A DNA stretch of 64,000 nt from Lewinellaceae bacterium (GTDB taxonomy: Bacteria > Bacteroidota > Bacteroidia > Chitinophagales > Saprospiraceae), in the NCBI GenBank assembly GCA_020636405.1, contig JACJXW010000006.1, positions 983,543 to 1,047,542 on the forward strand. The letters run 5' to 3'. Each line of letters begins with the position of its first letter. Position 1 is the first letter of the stretch. Shown here in pieces: positions 46,369-55,465 of this stretch. Both the position numbers and the translations under genes were made by a program. Under the pieces are notes generated by a model. It searched no databases, was not told the DNA's origin, and saw nothing but the letters and a program-made list of their open reading frames with translations.

Positions 46369-48423
46369 ATGAGCAAAACATACTTCTTCATCCTCTCTGT
46401 CGGTCCGGTGCAATCCTTTATCGCCCAGGCTCGTAAGGCGCAAGACCTTTTTCTCGGCTGTCGGATGATCTCCGATTATTGTCGCCACGCTGCTTTTGCT
46501 TTTGAACGCGAAAAAGGGAAAATTATCTTTCCTGAAGTGAGAAGCAATTCGCTGACCAACCGGTTCATGGGCACAGTGGAAATTGAAAATGAAGAACATG
46601 CCAAAAGAATTGGGAAAGCAGTGGAGGATGCCGTAAAAAGCCGCTTTGTTAAGGAAGGGGTTATGGCTATTAGCGCTGGATTGGGCGGTTTTGACGTCAG
46701 GAATATCACCGGTATCGAAGAGCAACTGGCGAACCACCTGGAAACCTACTGGGCTTTTTCCCTTTATGATAAACAACAGGACTATGCAGAGAACTATCGT
46801 CGCGCTGAGCGGGTGTTCGGCATGAGTAAGTATATGCGTACGCCGGCACAGATGGCCTATCAGGGCAAACTTGACGAATACTCTATGTTCGAAAAGGGCT
46901 ATTTAGGTGAAACAGGCCGTAAGTGCCTGGTAGATGGAGAGCGGAATGTGAAGATCTATCGTTGGAGCGAGGATGATAGAAAAAACAAAAAAAAGAAACG
47001 TGCTCATCGGTATTGGGATCTGCTGAAGGATAAGCTTTTTTTAGAAAACCCGGAGGAAGTAGTGCTTATTGGAGACGAAAATAAAGATGGTAAGAATACC
47101 AGCCCATTGGTTCCGGTTTCCAATGTGCCTCCCAAATTCATACAGGACGGTGAAGGGCTTTCAGCAGTGAGCTTCTTCAAGCGGTGTTATGTGCCGGATG
47201 GCGATGATGACTGGGATTTGATGGTTGAAAATCCAGATTTCTGGGAAAAAAAATATGTTGAGAGTACATTTCAAGAAAAGACGATTAACACAACTTTCCC
47301 AACTACCGCCTGCTTTGCCCTGCTTGATGTGATCAAGGAAATGGAAAAAAAGGGTACTGAAAATGGTGAGGCAAGGATCAGCTATTTTAAGCTGAAAAAC
47401 CTATTAAGGCAGGCTCGCCCATACGATTATCACAAACGATTCCCAAAGTACCGTGCCGAAGACGAAGAACTCTTTTTTGAGGAAAACCTTACCGATAAGT
47501 ATTTTGAAAAACACTCTTTCGATAAGAAAGAACTCAAAGGTCTTCGTGAAGCCCAGCAAGCGTTCAAGAGCGCTTTGCCAAAGAACGAAGAGGAAAAAGT
47601 CGCCTTGCAACCCTACTTTGCTCTTGTCGCTATAGACATAGACGGTTTGGGCAAGCATCTGAAAAAACTGGACAACAGGGAGGCGCATGAAAATCTTGCC
47701 GCAATACTGCACAAATTCGCGAACGAAATAAACGAACTTATTGAGAAGGAACTGGCAAGAGGAAGAGTCCTGCACGCCGGCGGCGACGATTTTCTTCTGG
47801 CGTTAAACCTTTACTGCCTTTTTTCCACTTTGCGGAAAATTGAAAAGAAATGGAAAAAGCATGATTTACCACTCACCTATTCCACCGCCATCGTCATCAC
47901 CCATTACAAAGCGCCCCTGACCCGCGCGGTGAAGACGGTCAAGGCCGAACTTAAAGTGGTCAAAGAACGGTTCGATGCGGAGGGTAAAAACGGCGTCGCC
48001 TTTTCCTTCATGCTCAAGAGTGGAGCAGTAACCACGAGCTATTTCAAGCAGGATAAATTGAAGTTGCTGAAAAACTTGTTCGAGGCCCTGCAAGCCGGGC
48101 GGATCTCTCCCAAGTTTATCTTCCAGTTTGCCAAAAACATGGCTGAAATGGGCTTCCACGGAGACACTACGCCGGAGGAGCAGGAGGACCTCCGCAAATT
48201 TGCCCTGTGGGAATTGCAGCGGCTTATGGTAAGGGCGCGGAATGAGGCAAAAATGGAAAAAAAGGATGCAGTCAAACTGGCGAAAACTCTTAAACCACTT
48301 CTCGGTGAGCAAGTACTAGAAGGCGGTGCGCAACTCGACCTCGACAACTTCCTTCAATTCCTTAAAATGGCGGAACTCGCCGCAAAACACACCAATATAT
48401 GGAACGCGGTTACATCAGAATAA
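46369..48423 (+). CDS. cas10: Type III-B Cas10 (Cmr2), HD-less
   Basis: The 684-residue protein begins directly with 'ILSVGPVQSFIAQARKAQDL', the Cmr2 hallmark. It contains a palm domain with 'YFALVAIDIDGLGKHLKKLD' and the cyclase motif GGDD at 471-474 (VLHAGGDDFLLAL). It should make cyclic oligoadenylates when the complex binds target RNA. I find no N-terminal HD nuclease domain, so DNA cleavage by Cas10 is unlikely. The C-terminal helical D4-like region ends 'AELAAKHTNIWNAVTSE'. The next gene starts 25 bases before its stop. Confidence 0.94.
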   Translation: MSKTYFFILSVGPVQSFIAQARKAQDLFLGCRMISDYCRHAAFAFEREKGKIIFPEVRSNSLTNRFMGTVEIENEEHAKRIGKAVEDAVKSRFVKEGVMAISAGLGGFDVRNITGIEEQLANHLETYWAFSLYDKQQDYAENYRRAERVFGMSKYMRTPAQMAYQGKLDEYSMFEKGYLGETGRKCLVDGERNVKIYRWSEDDRKNKKKKRAHRYWDLLKDKLFLENPEEVVLIGDENKDGKNTSPLVPVSNVPPKFIQDGEGLSAVSFFKRCYVPDGDDDWDLMVENPDFWEKKYVESTFQEKTINTTFPTTACFALLDVIKEMEKKGTENGEARISYFKLKNLLRQARPYDYHKRFPKYRAEDEELFFEENLTDKYFEKHSFDKKELKGLREAQQAFKSALPKNEEEKVALQPYFALVAIDIDGLGKHLKKLDNREAHENLAAILHKFANEINELIEKELARGRVLHAGGDDFLLALNLYCLFSTLRKIEKKWKKHDLPLTYSTAIVITHYKAPLTRAVKTVKAELKVVKERFDAEGKNGVAFSFMLKSGAVTTSYFKQDKLKLLKNLFEALQAGRISPKFIFQFAKNMAEMGFHGDTTPEEQEDLRKFALWELQRLMVRARNEAKMEKKDAVKLAKTLKPLLGEQVLEGGAQLDLDNFLQFLKMAELAAKHTNIWNAVTSE

Positions 48424-49460
48424 AACCTTTTGGCGGCCTGTTCTTCGGCAAAGGCCGCCCCTTCAATATGGGCGATGAGACCTGGACGGAAGCGGAACTG
48501 CTGCCGCCGCCGGGAGTGGTTTGGGGGGCTCTGTTTTCGCAGCTGTGGTATCGTGATAAAAACACCCCACTTGACAGCCTGAAAATCGGTAAGATCATGG
48601 TCATGGGAGAAAATGTTACCCAGTTATACCTGCCCGCACCACTTGATATTTTTTCCGCAGGAGAAACCAGGTATCATCATAAATTCTACTGGCAGGAGAA
48701 AGAAGGTTTTCTGCACTGGAACGGTGATAAGAATGTTTTACTAAAGCCGGAAACGGAGGAGGATGTAGAATCCCCCGAACAAGAACTATTATCAGCCAGC
48801 AGCCTGAAAGCCTATGCTGGTGCTGACAAAACATTTGACGTCAATACCAGCCTGCTGAACGACCTGGTCAAAGGCGAATTCAAAATCGGCATAGCCCGTT
48901 CCGAAGAAACGAGGGTAGTAAAGGAGGGGCTTTTGTATACAGTAAACCTGGCTCATTTGGGAGAAGAATACGCTTTTCTGGTAGAGGCGGAGTACTCCTC
49001 AAACTTCCCGGAGGAGGGCGTCATGAAAATGGGAGGCGAGGGGAAATTAGTCCACTTTAAAGTTATTGAAGAATCGTCTGAGCTCGGGCGGTCGCTTAAT
49101 ACAGCGCTGAGGTTGCCGGAGCCAGAGGATCAGGTTGGCTTTTTCAAACTTTATCTTACTACTCCTGCCCCGTTGAATGCCGACGGCATACCGCGTTTTT
49201 TGGAAGGCAAGCCTTTCAGCGTTGAAGCTGGCGTTACCGGTAAGCCGCAGTTGTTCGGTGGTTTTGACCTTGATCTTCGGCGCCCGAAACCTAAGGAATT
49301 GCTGGTGCCGGCAGGAAGCGTTTATATCCTCGAATACAGAGGGGATAGTGAGCGGTGTACAGTTAGACGGGCAAAGGAATTGCTTGAATGCGGCATTTAT
49401 GGCAATGGATTGGATCAATTCGAAATATTCCCTTACTATGGCTACAAAAGAGAAAAGTGA
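48399..49460 (+). CDS. cmr3: Type III-B RAMP protein Cmr3 (Cas5)
   Basis: The 353-residue protein starts 'MERGYIRIKPFGGLFFGKGR' and has 'LLPPPGVVWGALFSQLW', the typical Cmr3 entry. 'YLPAPLDIF' and a late glycine-rich loop ('GKPQLFGGFDLDLRRPKPKE', 'LVPAGSVYILEYRGD') follow. Cmr3 binds the crRNA 5' tag together with Cas10. It overlaps cas10 by 25 bases and the next gene by 23 bases, so expression is tightly coupled. Confidence 0.92.
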   Translation: MERGYIRIKPFGGLFFGKGRPFNMGDETWTEAELLPPPGVVWGALFSQLWYRDKNTPLDSLKIGKIMVMGENVTQLYLPAPLDIFSAGETRYHHKFYWQEKEGFLHWNGDKNVLLKPETEEDVESPEQELLSASSLKAYAGADKTFDVNTSLLNDLVKGEFKIGIARSEETRVVKEGLLYTVNLAHLGEEYAFLVEAEYSSNFPEEGVMKMGGEGKLVHFKVIEESSELGRSLNTALRLPEPEDQVGFFKLYLTTPAPLNADGIPRFLEGKPFSVEAGVTGKPQLFGGFDLDLRRPKPKELLVPAGSVYILEYRGDSERCTVRRAKELLECGIYGNGLDQFEIFPYYGYKREK

Positions 49461-50778
49461 ACAAGATGGACAGGCAAAGGGTCAAGAGGTGCTCGCCTGG
49501 CGGCAAAAAATAGAGCAGGAATACACCTACTGTATGATCTCCACCCTTAACCAGATGGTGAATTACTTGCCCATGCTACTGTTCGACTTCAAGCTGCCCA
49601 AGATGTATGTTACCTTGAAGGATAGTGTACTGAATACAACTTTTGACCGGAACCTTAAAAAAAACTGCCAAAACATTGGTGGCAATGATACAGGTAACCG
49701 CTTCGCCATGCCTAAAGAAGACATCATTATTGCAGATGTTAACGACGTTTCCAGTATTCAGGCAACTTTATCCCAAAAATGCAAGGAAAAAAAGGTGTTA
49801 TGGAACATCACCGGCGGTCAACGGCCGTTTGTCATGGCTGTTTTTGAGTTGCTGAAAGCGTTGGAGCGCAAGGATGACCTCATTATTTACATGGAAGGGA
49901 ATTCTGGAAAACCAACATTCCTTGAAGTTGAGGGGGATAAGTTGAAAAAGGTTGAACCTGATACACACGGTTTTGAAAGATATAAAATTGGTCATGATCA
50001 GTGGCTTACCATACCCATAGCCTTGCAGCTTATGGGCTTTAATGATGGGGAAAAAGGAGCTGTTGATTACACATGCTGGCTGAATTCAGAAAAGGACGAT
50101 GAGACTAAACCATATCTCAGCCTGCGGGATAAGGTAATTAAAGAGGAAAACCTACGAAAAAAGCTGTTGGCCCTAAATAAAAAGAGAAAAGACTTACCAC
50201 CTGGCTTTTGTGCCAAGGAAGTCCTTGCTAATCTGGAGGAAGCCAGACAATGCTTTAACGAACTTAGTGAAGAAGAATTAGAGTTACTTCGCAATCATAA
50301 AAGCCAAAATTATCCTTTCGGTCATCTGCTGGAAAAATTATTCGCCCAGGCCATCTTCGAGGTTGTCAAAGGCCACATCGCCGATATGGGGGTCAACATC
50401 CGCATGCGTTATGACGATGAAAAAGCCGACGAGGAAGCCGGTAAAAAACAGATTGACGAACTGGATATTGCCATCCTTACTAAAACAGGGCAGTTCGCCG
50501 TATTTGAAGTCAAAAGCGGGGATATGGAGAGCGATGTGGCAAAAAGCACTAAATACACCACCTACTCTATTGCAGGAGTATACGGCAAACCTATTTTGCT
50601 TTCTCCCTTACTTAGAAGCCAATTAATAAATTTAGATACATTGAACGACGAAGCCCTTTATAAGCAAAGCGCCTCGGCTGCACGCGCCGCCCGCCGCGCC
50701 CAACTCCCCATCATCGCTTTGGACGGCGCGGGAGATGAGGATTTCAAGGCCGCTATCAAAAAATTGTTGCACCTCTAA
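49438..50778 (+). CDS. CARF-PD-(D/E)XK nuclease (Card1/Can2-like), copy 2, inside the cmr operon
   Basis: ATG 49438 gives 446 residues (MATKEKSEQDGQAKGQEVLA). The N-terminal half has the CARF-type loop 'VLWNITGGQRPFVMAVFELL'. The C-terminal nuclease domain has Asp343 (IDELDIAI) and Glu357-x-Lys359 (VFEVKSGD) as the PD-(D/E)XK core. It should be a second cOA-activated nuclease. It is longer than copy 1 and only distantly similar, so it is not a recent duplicate. The unusual position within the effector operon, overlapping cmr3, argues for co-regulation with the complex. The cOA species recognised is unknown. Confidence 0.78.
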   Translation: MATKEKSEQDGQAKGQEVLAWRQKIEQEYTYCMISTLNQMVNYLPMLLFDFKLPKMYVTLKDSVLNTTFDRNLKKNCQNIGGNDTGNRFAMPKEDIIIADVNDVSSIQATLSQKCKEKKVLWNITGGQRPFVMAVFELLKALERKDDLIIYMEGNSGKPTFLEVEGDKLKKVEPDTHGFERYKIGHDQWLTIPIALQLMGFNDGEKGAVDYTCWLNSEKDDETKPYLSLRDKVIKEENLRKKLLALNKKRKDLPPGFCAKEVLANLEEARQCFNELSEEELELLRNHKSQNYPFGHLLEKLFAQAIFEVVKGHIADMGVNIRMRYDDEKADEEAGKKQIDELDIAILTKTGQFAVFEVKSGDMESDVAKSTKYTTYSIAGVYGKPILLSPLLRSQLINLDTLNDEALYKQSASAARAARRAQLPIIALDGAGDEDFKAAIKKLLHL

Positions 50779-50787
50779 AAGAAAGGC

Positions 50788-51717
50788 ATGAGCACAGTGA
50801 CCACCACCAACTACTTCCGCGCCCTGCTGAGCCTACAGACGCGAACCCCCCTCCACGCCGGCATACTGGGCGGCGACAGAATAATAGACCGCCCCATACA
50901 TCGCGAGATAAATACCCAATTGCCGATGGTAAGCAGCAACGCCCTGAAAGGCGCATTGCGCGAGCAGGATATTGCCACAAAAGATAATGCGGGCAAACTC
51001 TTTGGCAGTGATAATGACGATAACACCAATGACGATAAACCACGCGGCGGCAAGCCGGGCCTGCTCTTTTTTACCGATGCCCGCCTGCTGCTGTTTCCCG
51101 TCCGCTCCAAAGCCGGAGGATGGGCCTGGATTACCAGCCCCAGGGTGCTGAAAAAATTCAGGGAAGAAGCCAGGCTGGCCGGAGTACTGCCGGAAAGCCC
51201 GGATATTGATGCCTTTTACAAGACATTTGATAACGCTATCAATGATGATCAGGCGGTCTATGCCGGACAGCAACTCGAAATAGGAAGCAAGGTAATGCTA
51301 TACCGCCATGCCTTCTCTATTGATAAACGGCTTTTGGAGCAAAAGTTGGACGTAGAGAAATGGCAGAAAGCCATGCCCTTGCCTCAGGATCTTCCGGCTC
51401 TTTCCCAGCGCCTCGTCATCCTTTCCGATGAAAACTTCCGGGAAATGACGTCCCTCTACACGGAGGTTATTACCCGAAACAAAATAACAGACAGTACCGG
51501 GGCGGTAAGCGGCGAGGCCCTCTTCACCGAGGAGTACCTGCCTGCCGATTCCCTTTTGTACGCCCTGGCCGCCTCAATTCCTGGTAAGACGCAGGAGGAT
51601 ATATGCGGAAAGATCAATACGGGAATATCCCGTATCCAACTTGCCGGAAATGCCACTCTCGGCAAAGGCCTTTGCCGGATCGCCTGGCATTTTCCCAAAA
51701 CTCAAAAAGTGACATAG
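50788..51717 (+). CDS. cmr4: Second Cmr4-like RAMP (Cas7)
   Basis: The 309-residue protein has 'FRALLSLQTRTPLHAGILGG' and 'IIDRPIHRE', matching the Cmr4 active-site motif with Asp34, so RNA-cutting potential is kept. Further shared Cmr4 landmarks are 'VSSNALKGALREQDI', 'LLFFTDARLLLFPVRSKAG', 'EVITRNKITDSTGAVSGEAL' and 'LFTEEYLPADSLLYALAAS', ending in 'LAGNATLGKGLCRIAWHF'. It differs strongly from copy 1 across most of its length. It is followed immediately by a second small-subunit gene, giving a duplicate Cas7-Cas11 pair. Confidence 0.88.
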   Translation: MSTVTTTNYFRALLSLQTRTPLHAGILGGDRIIDRPIHREINTQLPMVSSNALKGALREQDIATKDNAGKLFGSDNDDNTNDDKPRGGKPGLLFFTDARLLLFPVRSKAGGWAWITSPRVLKKFREEARLAGVLPESPDIDAFYKTFDNAINDDQAVYAGQQLEIGSKVMLYRHAFSIDKRLLEQKLDVEKWQKAMPLPQDLPALSQRLVILSDENFREMTSLYTEVITRNKITDSTGAVSGEALFTEEYLPADSLLYALAASIPGKTQEDICGKINTGISRIQLAGNATLGKGLCRIAWHFPKTQKVT

Positions 51718-51719
51718 CT

Positions 51720-52166
51720 ATGAGCATTAATACCAAAAACAGGATGATTGCATTAGATGCGTTGAAATTATTTGAGCGTATACCGGAAAAAAGGCTCAAA
51801 GACTACCGCAACGCAGTTCAAAAGGCCATGCTGCTGCTGGGAACTCAGGGCCTGAAACGGATGGTGTTGTACATCAGTTCTCAGATGGGCAAGGATGAAG
51901 GAAAAGACGAAAAAGAAAAGAAAGCCTGGGAACTTCTTTACGGTCACCTGGCCAGTTTTACAGACATAGCAGTTGGTACGTTTCAGTATGAAATTGTATT
52001 TGAGCTTAAAAAAGAACAGGCTGCTTTAAAAGAAGAGAGTTTCGCTTTTTTCCTCCTTTGCCTCAAGCGCCTCGTCAATGGAAAATTGACTGAACAGGAA
52101 CCACCGCTGAAAAAGGATCTTGTCACTAAACGGGAAGATCCAGAAACCGAATCATCCAATGCCTGA
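51720..52166 (+). CDS. cmr5: Second Cmr5-like small subunit
   Basis: The 148-residue helical protein (MSINTKNRMIALDALKLFER) follows the second cmr4 by two bases. Similar size, position after cmr4 and Cmr5-like character ('YRNAVQKAMLLLGTQGLKRM', 'AFFLLCLKRLVNGK') support the call, but residue identity to copy 1 is low. The next gene starts inside its last codons (8-bp overlap). Confidence 0.6.
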   Translation: MSINTKNRMIALDALKLFERIPEKRLKDYRNAVQKAMLLLGTQGLKRMVLYISSQMGKDEGKDEKEKKAWELLYGHLASFTDIAVGTFQYEIVFELKKEQAALKEESFAFFLLCLKRLVNGKLTEQEPPLKKDLVTKREDPETESSNA

Positions 52167-53214
52167 ACAATTACCCGCCGATTACCACCTCCTCCTCCAA
52201 GACCTCACCGCCCGCATCCGCAGCGCGCAGTATGAAGCTCTGAAAGCCGTCAATTACCGGCAGTTGGAACTGTACTGGTACATTGGGCGGCAAATTCTGG
52301 CAAGGCAAGAATCAGAAAGCTGGGGAAAATCTGTAGTTGAGCGTTTGTCGAAAGATCTGCAACACGAATTTCCAGGAATAAGAGGATTGTCCAGTTCGAA
52401 CCTGTGGCGGATGCGCAGTTGGGTGCTTACCTATCAGGGTAAGGATAATCTCGCACCATTGGTGCGAGAAATAGGTTGGTCGCACAATATTGTGATCATG
52501 GAAAAGTGTAAAGATGATCAAAGCCGCGAATTCTACCTTTCCATGGCCGCCAAATTCGGCTGGACTAAAAACATCCTGATCCACCAGATCGAAAACAAAA
52601 CCTACGAGAAATATCTGCTCAACCAAACTAATTTCGATCAAACACTTCCAGATCAGTACAAGAACCAGGCTATACTGGCTATTAAGGATGAATACCAGTT
52701 TGGCTTTCTTGAACTGGCCGATCAACATGCCGAGCGTGACCTGGAACTGGCTATTGTCCGCCACATTCGCGCGTTCCTGTCTGAATTGGGAAGTTATTTC
52801 TCCTTCATCGGCAATCAGTTTCGGATAGAAGCAGGAAACAAGGAGTACTTCATCGACCTGCTTCTGTTCCACCGCAGGCTCAACTGCCTGGTTGCGATCG
52901 ACCTGAAGATCGGGGAGTTTACTCCTGAAATGGCAGGTAAGATGCAATTCTACCTGAATGTACTAAACGACAAAGTGCGTGAGAAACACGAAAACCCTGC
53001 TATCGGCATCATCATCTGTAAATCTAAAGACCGCATGGTGGTAGAATACGCCCTGCGCGACAGTCGCCAGCCCATCGGTGTTGCGACATATACGATCAAG
53101 GAGCAGGTGCCGGAAAAATGGAAAAATCTATTACCCTCTCCTGAGCAAATGGAAAAACACATCAACTTGATACAACAACTTGACCAACAGCAAAAAAACG
53201 CCGACAATGACTAA
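52159..53214 (+). CDS. DUF1016/YhcG-type PD-(D/E)XK nuclease in the cmr operon
   Basis: The 351-residue protein has the DUF1016 N-terminal region ('NYRQLELYWYIGRQILARQE', 'GLSSSNLWRMRSWVL', 'IGWSHNIVIMEKC') and a YhcG-type nuclease domain with 'EYFIDLLLFHRRLNCLVAID' and 'LKIGEFTPEMAGKMQFYL'. The Asp of IDLLL and the D-x-K of AIDLK form the nuclease core (an E-to-D variant of ExK). YhcG proteins occur beside restriction and mobile systems; their target is not established. Start and stop overlap both neighbouring cas genes, so it is a bona fide operon member. Confidence 0.85.
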   Translation: MPEQLPADYHLLLQDLTARIRSAQYEALKAVNYRQLELYWYIGRQILARQESESWGKSVVERLSKDLQHEFPGIRGLSSSNLWRMRSWVLTYQGKDNLAPLVREIGWSHNIVIMEKCKDDQSREFYLSMAAKFGWTKNILIHQIENKTYEKYLLNQTNFDQTLPDQYKNQAILAIKDEYQFGFLELADQHAERDLELAIVRHIRAFLSELGSYFSFIGNQFRIEAGNKEYFIDLLLFHRRLNCLVAIDLKIGEFTPEMAGKMQFYLNVLNDKVREKHENPAIGIIICKSKDRMVVEYALRDSRQPIGVATYTIKEQVPEKWKNLLPSPEQMEKHINLIQQLDQQQKNADND

Positions 53215-53950
53215 CACCGCACCAACCCTCCGCCTCCTCCACCTCACCTTCAACCTCCCCCTCTATCCCCGGCAGCTCGCCCAGTGGCGCGGCGCCTTCG
53301 TCGAAATGGCCGGCTGGGAGAATGAGCTGCTCCACAACCACAATGGCGAGAAGGAGGCCTACCACTACCGTTATCCCCTGGTGCACTACCGGATGTGGCA
53401 TGGCAAGGCTACCGTCACCGCCATCAACGAGGGCGTGGAGGCGGTACAGGAAGCCCTGGCGGCCAACAGCTGGGACATCAACTGGGAAGGAGAGCGGAAA
53501 AGCCTTCAGGTAGAGGGGCTCAATATGAAAGAGCATACCCTCCGCATGCTCTCCCATCCCAAAACCTACCGCCTCTACAAGTGGCTGGCCCTCAACCAGG
53601 AGAACTACGAGCGTTGGCAGCGCGAGAAGAGCCTGGTGCGCCGCGCCGCCCTGCTGGAGAACATCCTGGCCGGCCACATCCTGGGCTTCTGCACGGCGGT
53701 GGGCTACCGCCTGCCCGAACGCCTGGAAGTCAACCTCCACGAGATACAGTTCATGAAGAAGGTGCGCCTGCACGGCAACCCCATGATCGCTTTTAATATC
53801 ACCTACGACGCCAATGTGCTGCTCCCCTCCGGTATCGCGCTGGGGCGGGGCGTCAGCACCGGCTTCGGCTGGCAGGCGCCGGCGCGGGCGGGCGTGCGTC
53901 AGGATGAGGTGCGGCAGGAACGGCGGGAGGAAGAAATTCCGGCTGAATAG
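53207..53950 (+). CDS. cas6: Cas6-type CRISPR RNA endonuclease, copy 3
   Basis: ATG 53207 overlaps the preceding stop by 8 bases and gives 247 residues. It has the conserved 'ELLHNHNGEKEAYHYRYPLV' stretch (His43, His45, His53), 'ALNQENYERWQREKSLVRRA', 'LENILAGHILGFCTAVGYRL' and the glycine loop 'LLPSGIALGRGVSTGFGW'. It ends in an Arg/Glu-rich tail. It is the last gene before CRISPR array A and is closer to copy 2 than to copy 1. Confidence 0.9.
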   Translation: MTNTAPTLRLLHLTFNLPLYPRQLAQWRGAFVEMAGWENELLHNHNGEKEAYHYRYPLVHYRMWHGKATVTAINEGVEAVQEALAANSWDINWEGERKSLQVEGLNMKEHTLRMLSHPKTYRLYKWLALNQENYERWQREKSLVRRAALLENILAGHILGFCTAVGYRLPERLEVNLHEIQFMKKVRLHGNPMIAFNITYDANVLLPSGIALGRGVSTGFGWQAPARAGVRQDEVRQERREEEIPAE

Positions 53951-54633
53951 GGGGGCGGATCCGGGGAAGCGCACCTGCCGCTTATGGTGGCCCAACGTTC
54001 TTTGACATTGTTGGATATGCGTGCGATGGCTTTTCGCCGATGGCCGAAAAGGGGCCGTTTATCGAAATAAAAATATATTAACCTTGTGCAGGTGTGTCAT
54101 ATGTTCTTATTTTCATGTAAGCTGATTCATAGGTTTTTACAATTTGCACATTTAACTACTGTTTTAATTTTTAGCCTTTATGCATATAGGAATTCCTATA
54201 TCAAAGTCAATTTTCACCCCTTTTGGCCATTTTTCGCCGAATGCATTAGCTTTTTAACAAATTGAAGCATACACTGAATAGGGTGTAAAACTATATTATG
54301 TTAAATAGAAAACGTTTACAAACGGCGTAAAATATTGGAAGGTAGAGGAAAACATATTACTGCGGGAGGCACTTTCAGAAAAACACGTAAATTGTTAATT
54401 TATTAATGTGTTTTTGGATTTCTTTTTTTGGTTAAACCATTGATTTTCAATAATTAATGCATTTCAGGCTTCCGTTTTTTCACCAAAAAAAGCTAATTTG
54501 TGACAGGCATTTCAAGCTGAATAATACATTGAAATTACAATAATATGGGTTTTTTAAAGGACAAGGGTGTTAAAGTGTTAATGCGTTGTACTTTGTTGTA
54601 CAGCGCGTTTTGAACATATTAAAAGAGTTAAGG
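53951..54633 (+). promoter_or_regulatory. AT-rich leader region of CRISPR array A
   Basis: This 683-bp strongly AT-rich stretch separates cas6-3 from the first repeat of array A, as expected for a CRISPR leader. It contains a perfect 18-bp palindrome (ATATAGGAATTCCTATAT at 54184-54201). The repeats nearest this side are the most uniform. No protein frame is credible here. Confidence 0.55.
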
Positions 54634-54810
54634 GTAGGAGAGGTATCCAATTTCAGATAGGACTGCGATACGACGTTGGTCACGCTTATCTTCTGCGCTC
54701 CTTCCGTAGGAGAGGTATCCAATTTCAGATAGGACTGCGATAGATTGGCGTGCTTATTGGCAGATTTTTTTTTCGTAGGAGAGGTATCCAATTTCAGATA
54801 GGACTGCGAT

Positions 54811-54986
54811 CCCGTTCAAGCCTTACTAAGCTCATTGCATTCGCTAAGTGCGGCTAAAGAACGGGACTGTCGCTGCGCTCCAGCATGAAATAGAACCCAT
54901 TGAATGCCAGAGGCTGGAGCATAGCGACAGTCCCGTCATCTAGTGAAGTAGGCGAGTGAAGGGAGCCGTTACGGAACTTTGACGGG
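54811..54986. repeat. Hairpin (MITE-like) element 1 in a spacer position of array A
   Basis: The element starts CCCGTTCAAGCCTTACTAAG and ends ACTTTGACGGGA, giving short inverted termini (ATCCCGT/ACGGGAT when flanking bases are included). Inside, a 12-bp stem (GGGACTGTCGCT 54863-54874, AGCGACAGTCCC 54923-54934) encloses an 8-bp stem (GCTCCAGC/GCTGGAGC). It sits exactly between two CRISPR repeats. No coding capacity is seen. Confidence 0.75.
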
Positions 54987-55166
54987 ATAGGAGAGGTATC
55001 CAATTTTAGATAGGACTGCGACCCGGCGGTTTCGATGGTGCCGGTTTTCACCGTACCCGGTAGGAGAGGTATCCAATTTTAGATAGGACTGCGACCATTT
55101 TGTTTGCAACCATAGCTGCTAAATTTAAAGGTAGGAGAGGTATCCAATTTTAGATGGGACTGCGAT

Positions 55167-55465
55167 CCCGTTCAAGCCTTACTAAGCTCCTTACATTCGC
55201 TAAGTGCGGCTAAAGAACGGGACTGTCGCTCATCGGCCGCCATAGCCTTCGGCGGCGGCGGCTCGCTCCAGCATGAAATAGAACCCATTGAATGCCAGAG
55301 GCTGGAGCATAGCGACAGTCCCGTCATGTGGCCGCACTTACCAAATGCAAGGCCATCCCGACAAAGGTCCAGTGGGCGTTTCGTCGGGGAAGAAGTAGGC
55401 GAGTGAAGGGAGCCGTTACGCTTTGCCCGCCAAAGCTTTGTGCGAAGGCGGGGAACTTTGACGGG
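55167..55465. repeat. Hairpin (MITE-like) element 2 in a spacer position of array A
   Basis: It has the same termini and inner hairpin as element 1, with two additional blocks: a GCCGCC...GGCGGC hairpin and a CCCGCCAAAGCTTTG...GGCGGG hairpin. It also lies exactly between two CRISPR repeats. Confidence 0.75.
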
